DNA of 64,000 bases from an uncultured Clostridia bacterium (GTDB taxonomy: Bacteria; Bacillota; Clostridia; Oscillospirales; Ruminococcaceae): contig CANQXS010000011.1 in NCBI GenBank assembly GCA_947627875.1, forward strand, positions 23,697 to 87,696, in the 5' to 3' direction. Under the pieces are notes generated by a model that was given only the letters and a program-made list of their open reading frames with translations, did no database searches and was not told where the DNA came from. Position numbers and translations under genes: made by a program. Shown here piece by piece: positions 63,944-64,000 of this stretch. Within the stretch, counting starts at the first letter, position 1; each line of letters begins with the position of its first letter.

Positions 63944-64000
63944 TGTCAATAGTGCGATGATAAGAAATTTTCAACAATGGACATCTAAAATCGGGCAAAG

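Overview
The window looks like the chromosome of an endospore-forming, gut-type member of the Clostridia, most likely Oscillospiraceae/Ruminococcaceae. Reasons: a Gram-positive ribosomal-protein/secY/adk/map/infA/rpoA cluster, sporulation genes (yabP, yabQ, spoVAC, a CotF-like coat protein, a SpoIIQ-like M23 protein), an Obg/L21/Prp/L27 cluster with the Firmicutes-type cleavable L27 N-terminus, ECF vitamin transporters, and a preQ1-III-like riboswitch before queT, a class reported almost only from Ruminococcaceae. Base composition is moderately GC-rich by eye, with frequent TTG and GTG starts. No tRNA, rRNA or CRISPR array was seen.

Layout. 0.2-3.4 kb: metA (acetyl-CoA type by residue), then a DUF1538 membrane protein coupled to a tandem P-II-like protein. 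3.4-7.4 kb (minus): a DUF2079 membrane protein, a DUF4956/VTC-domain pair, a ferredoxin. 7.4-9.9 kb: riboswitch-queT, a radC-like gene with an altered JAMM motif, a SpoIIQ-like peptidase. 10-22.3 kb: a long plus-strand run ruvC-ruvA-ruvB, a divergent glmM-like gene, an rRNA-methyltransferase-like gene, ecfA1-ecfA2-ecfT, truA, DUF5711, cvpA and a clpE-like chaperone. 22.3-25.6 kb: rplU-prp-rpmA, a structured repeat region, obgE, mrnC. 25.7-34.6 kb: a segment bounded by two oppositely oriented copies of one insertion sequence, carrying an amidohydrolase, a CotF-like gene, an Rrf2 regulator, a cupin, a CadC-like sensor with its P-type metal exporter, an ECF S component and yebC. 34.8-43.5 kb: htrA, a degenerate MBOAT/DHHW-like pair, a lone solute-binding lipoprotein, yabP-yabQ-divIC-S1 and a lipoprotein. 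43.6-59.7 kb: the S10-spc-alpha ribosomal superoperon behind a structured, terminator-bearing leader. 59.8-64 kb: spoVAC, a lipoprotein, and two ECF sigma-factor modules, each preceded by a ~220-bp MITE-like element; the second module's partner gene is cut off near the right edge.

The most interesting non-genic signals are: (i) an almost fully paired four-arm junction of 82 nt at 28734-28815; (ii) 26-bp flanks of the two insertion sequences that match each other crosswise, as expected if recombination between the copies inverted the 6.8 kb between them (or if the assembly was mis-joined there); (iii) the pair of inverted MITE-like elements in front of the two sigma genes; (iv) the preQ1-III-like riboswitch with a clear terminator; (v) the S10 leader. 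Among proteins, the glmM-like, radC-like and MBOAT-like genes all keep their fold signature but have lost conserved catalytic residues. I did not find a convincing new defence or biosynthetic system.
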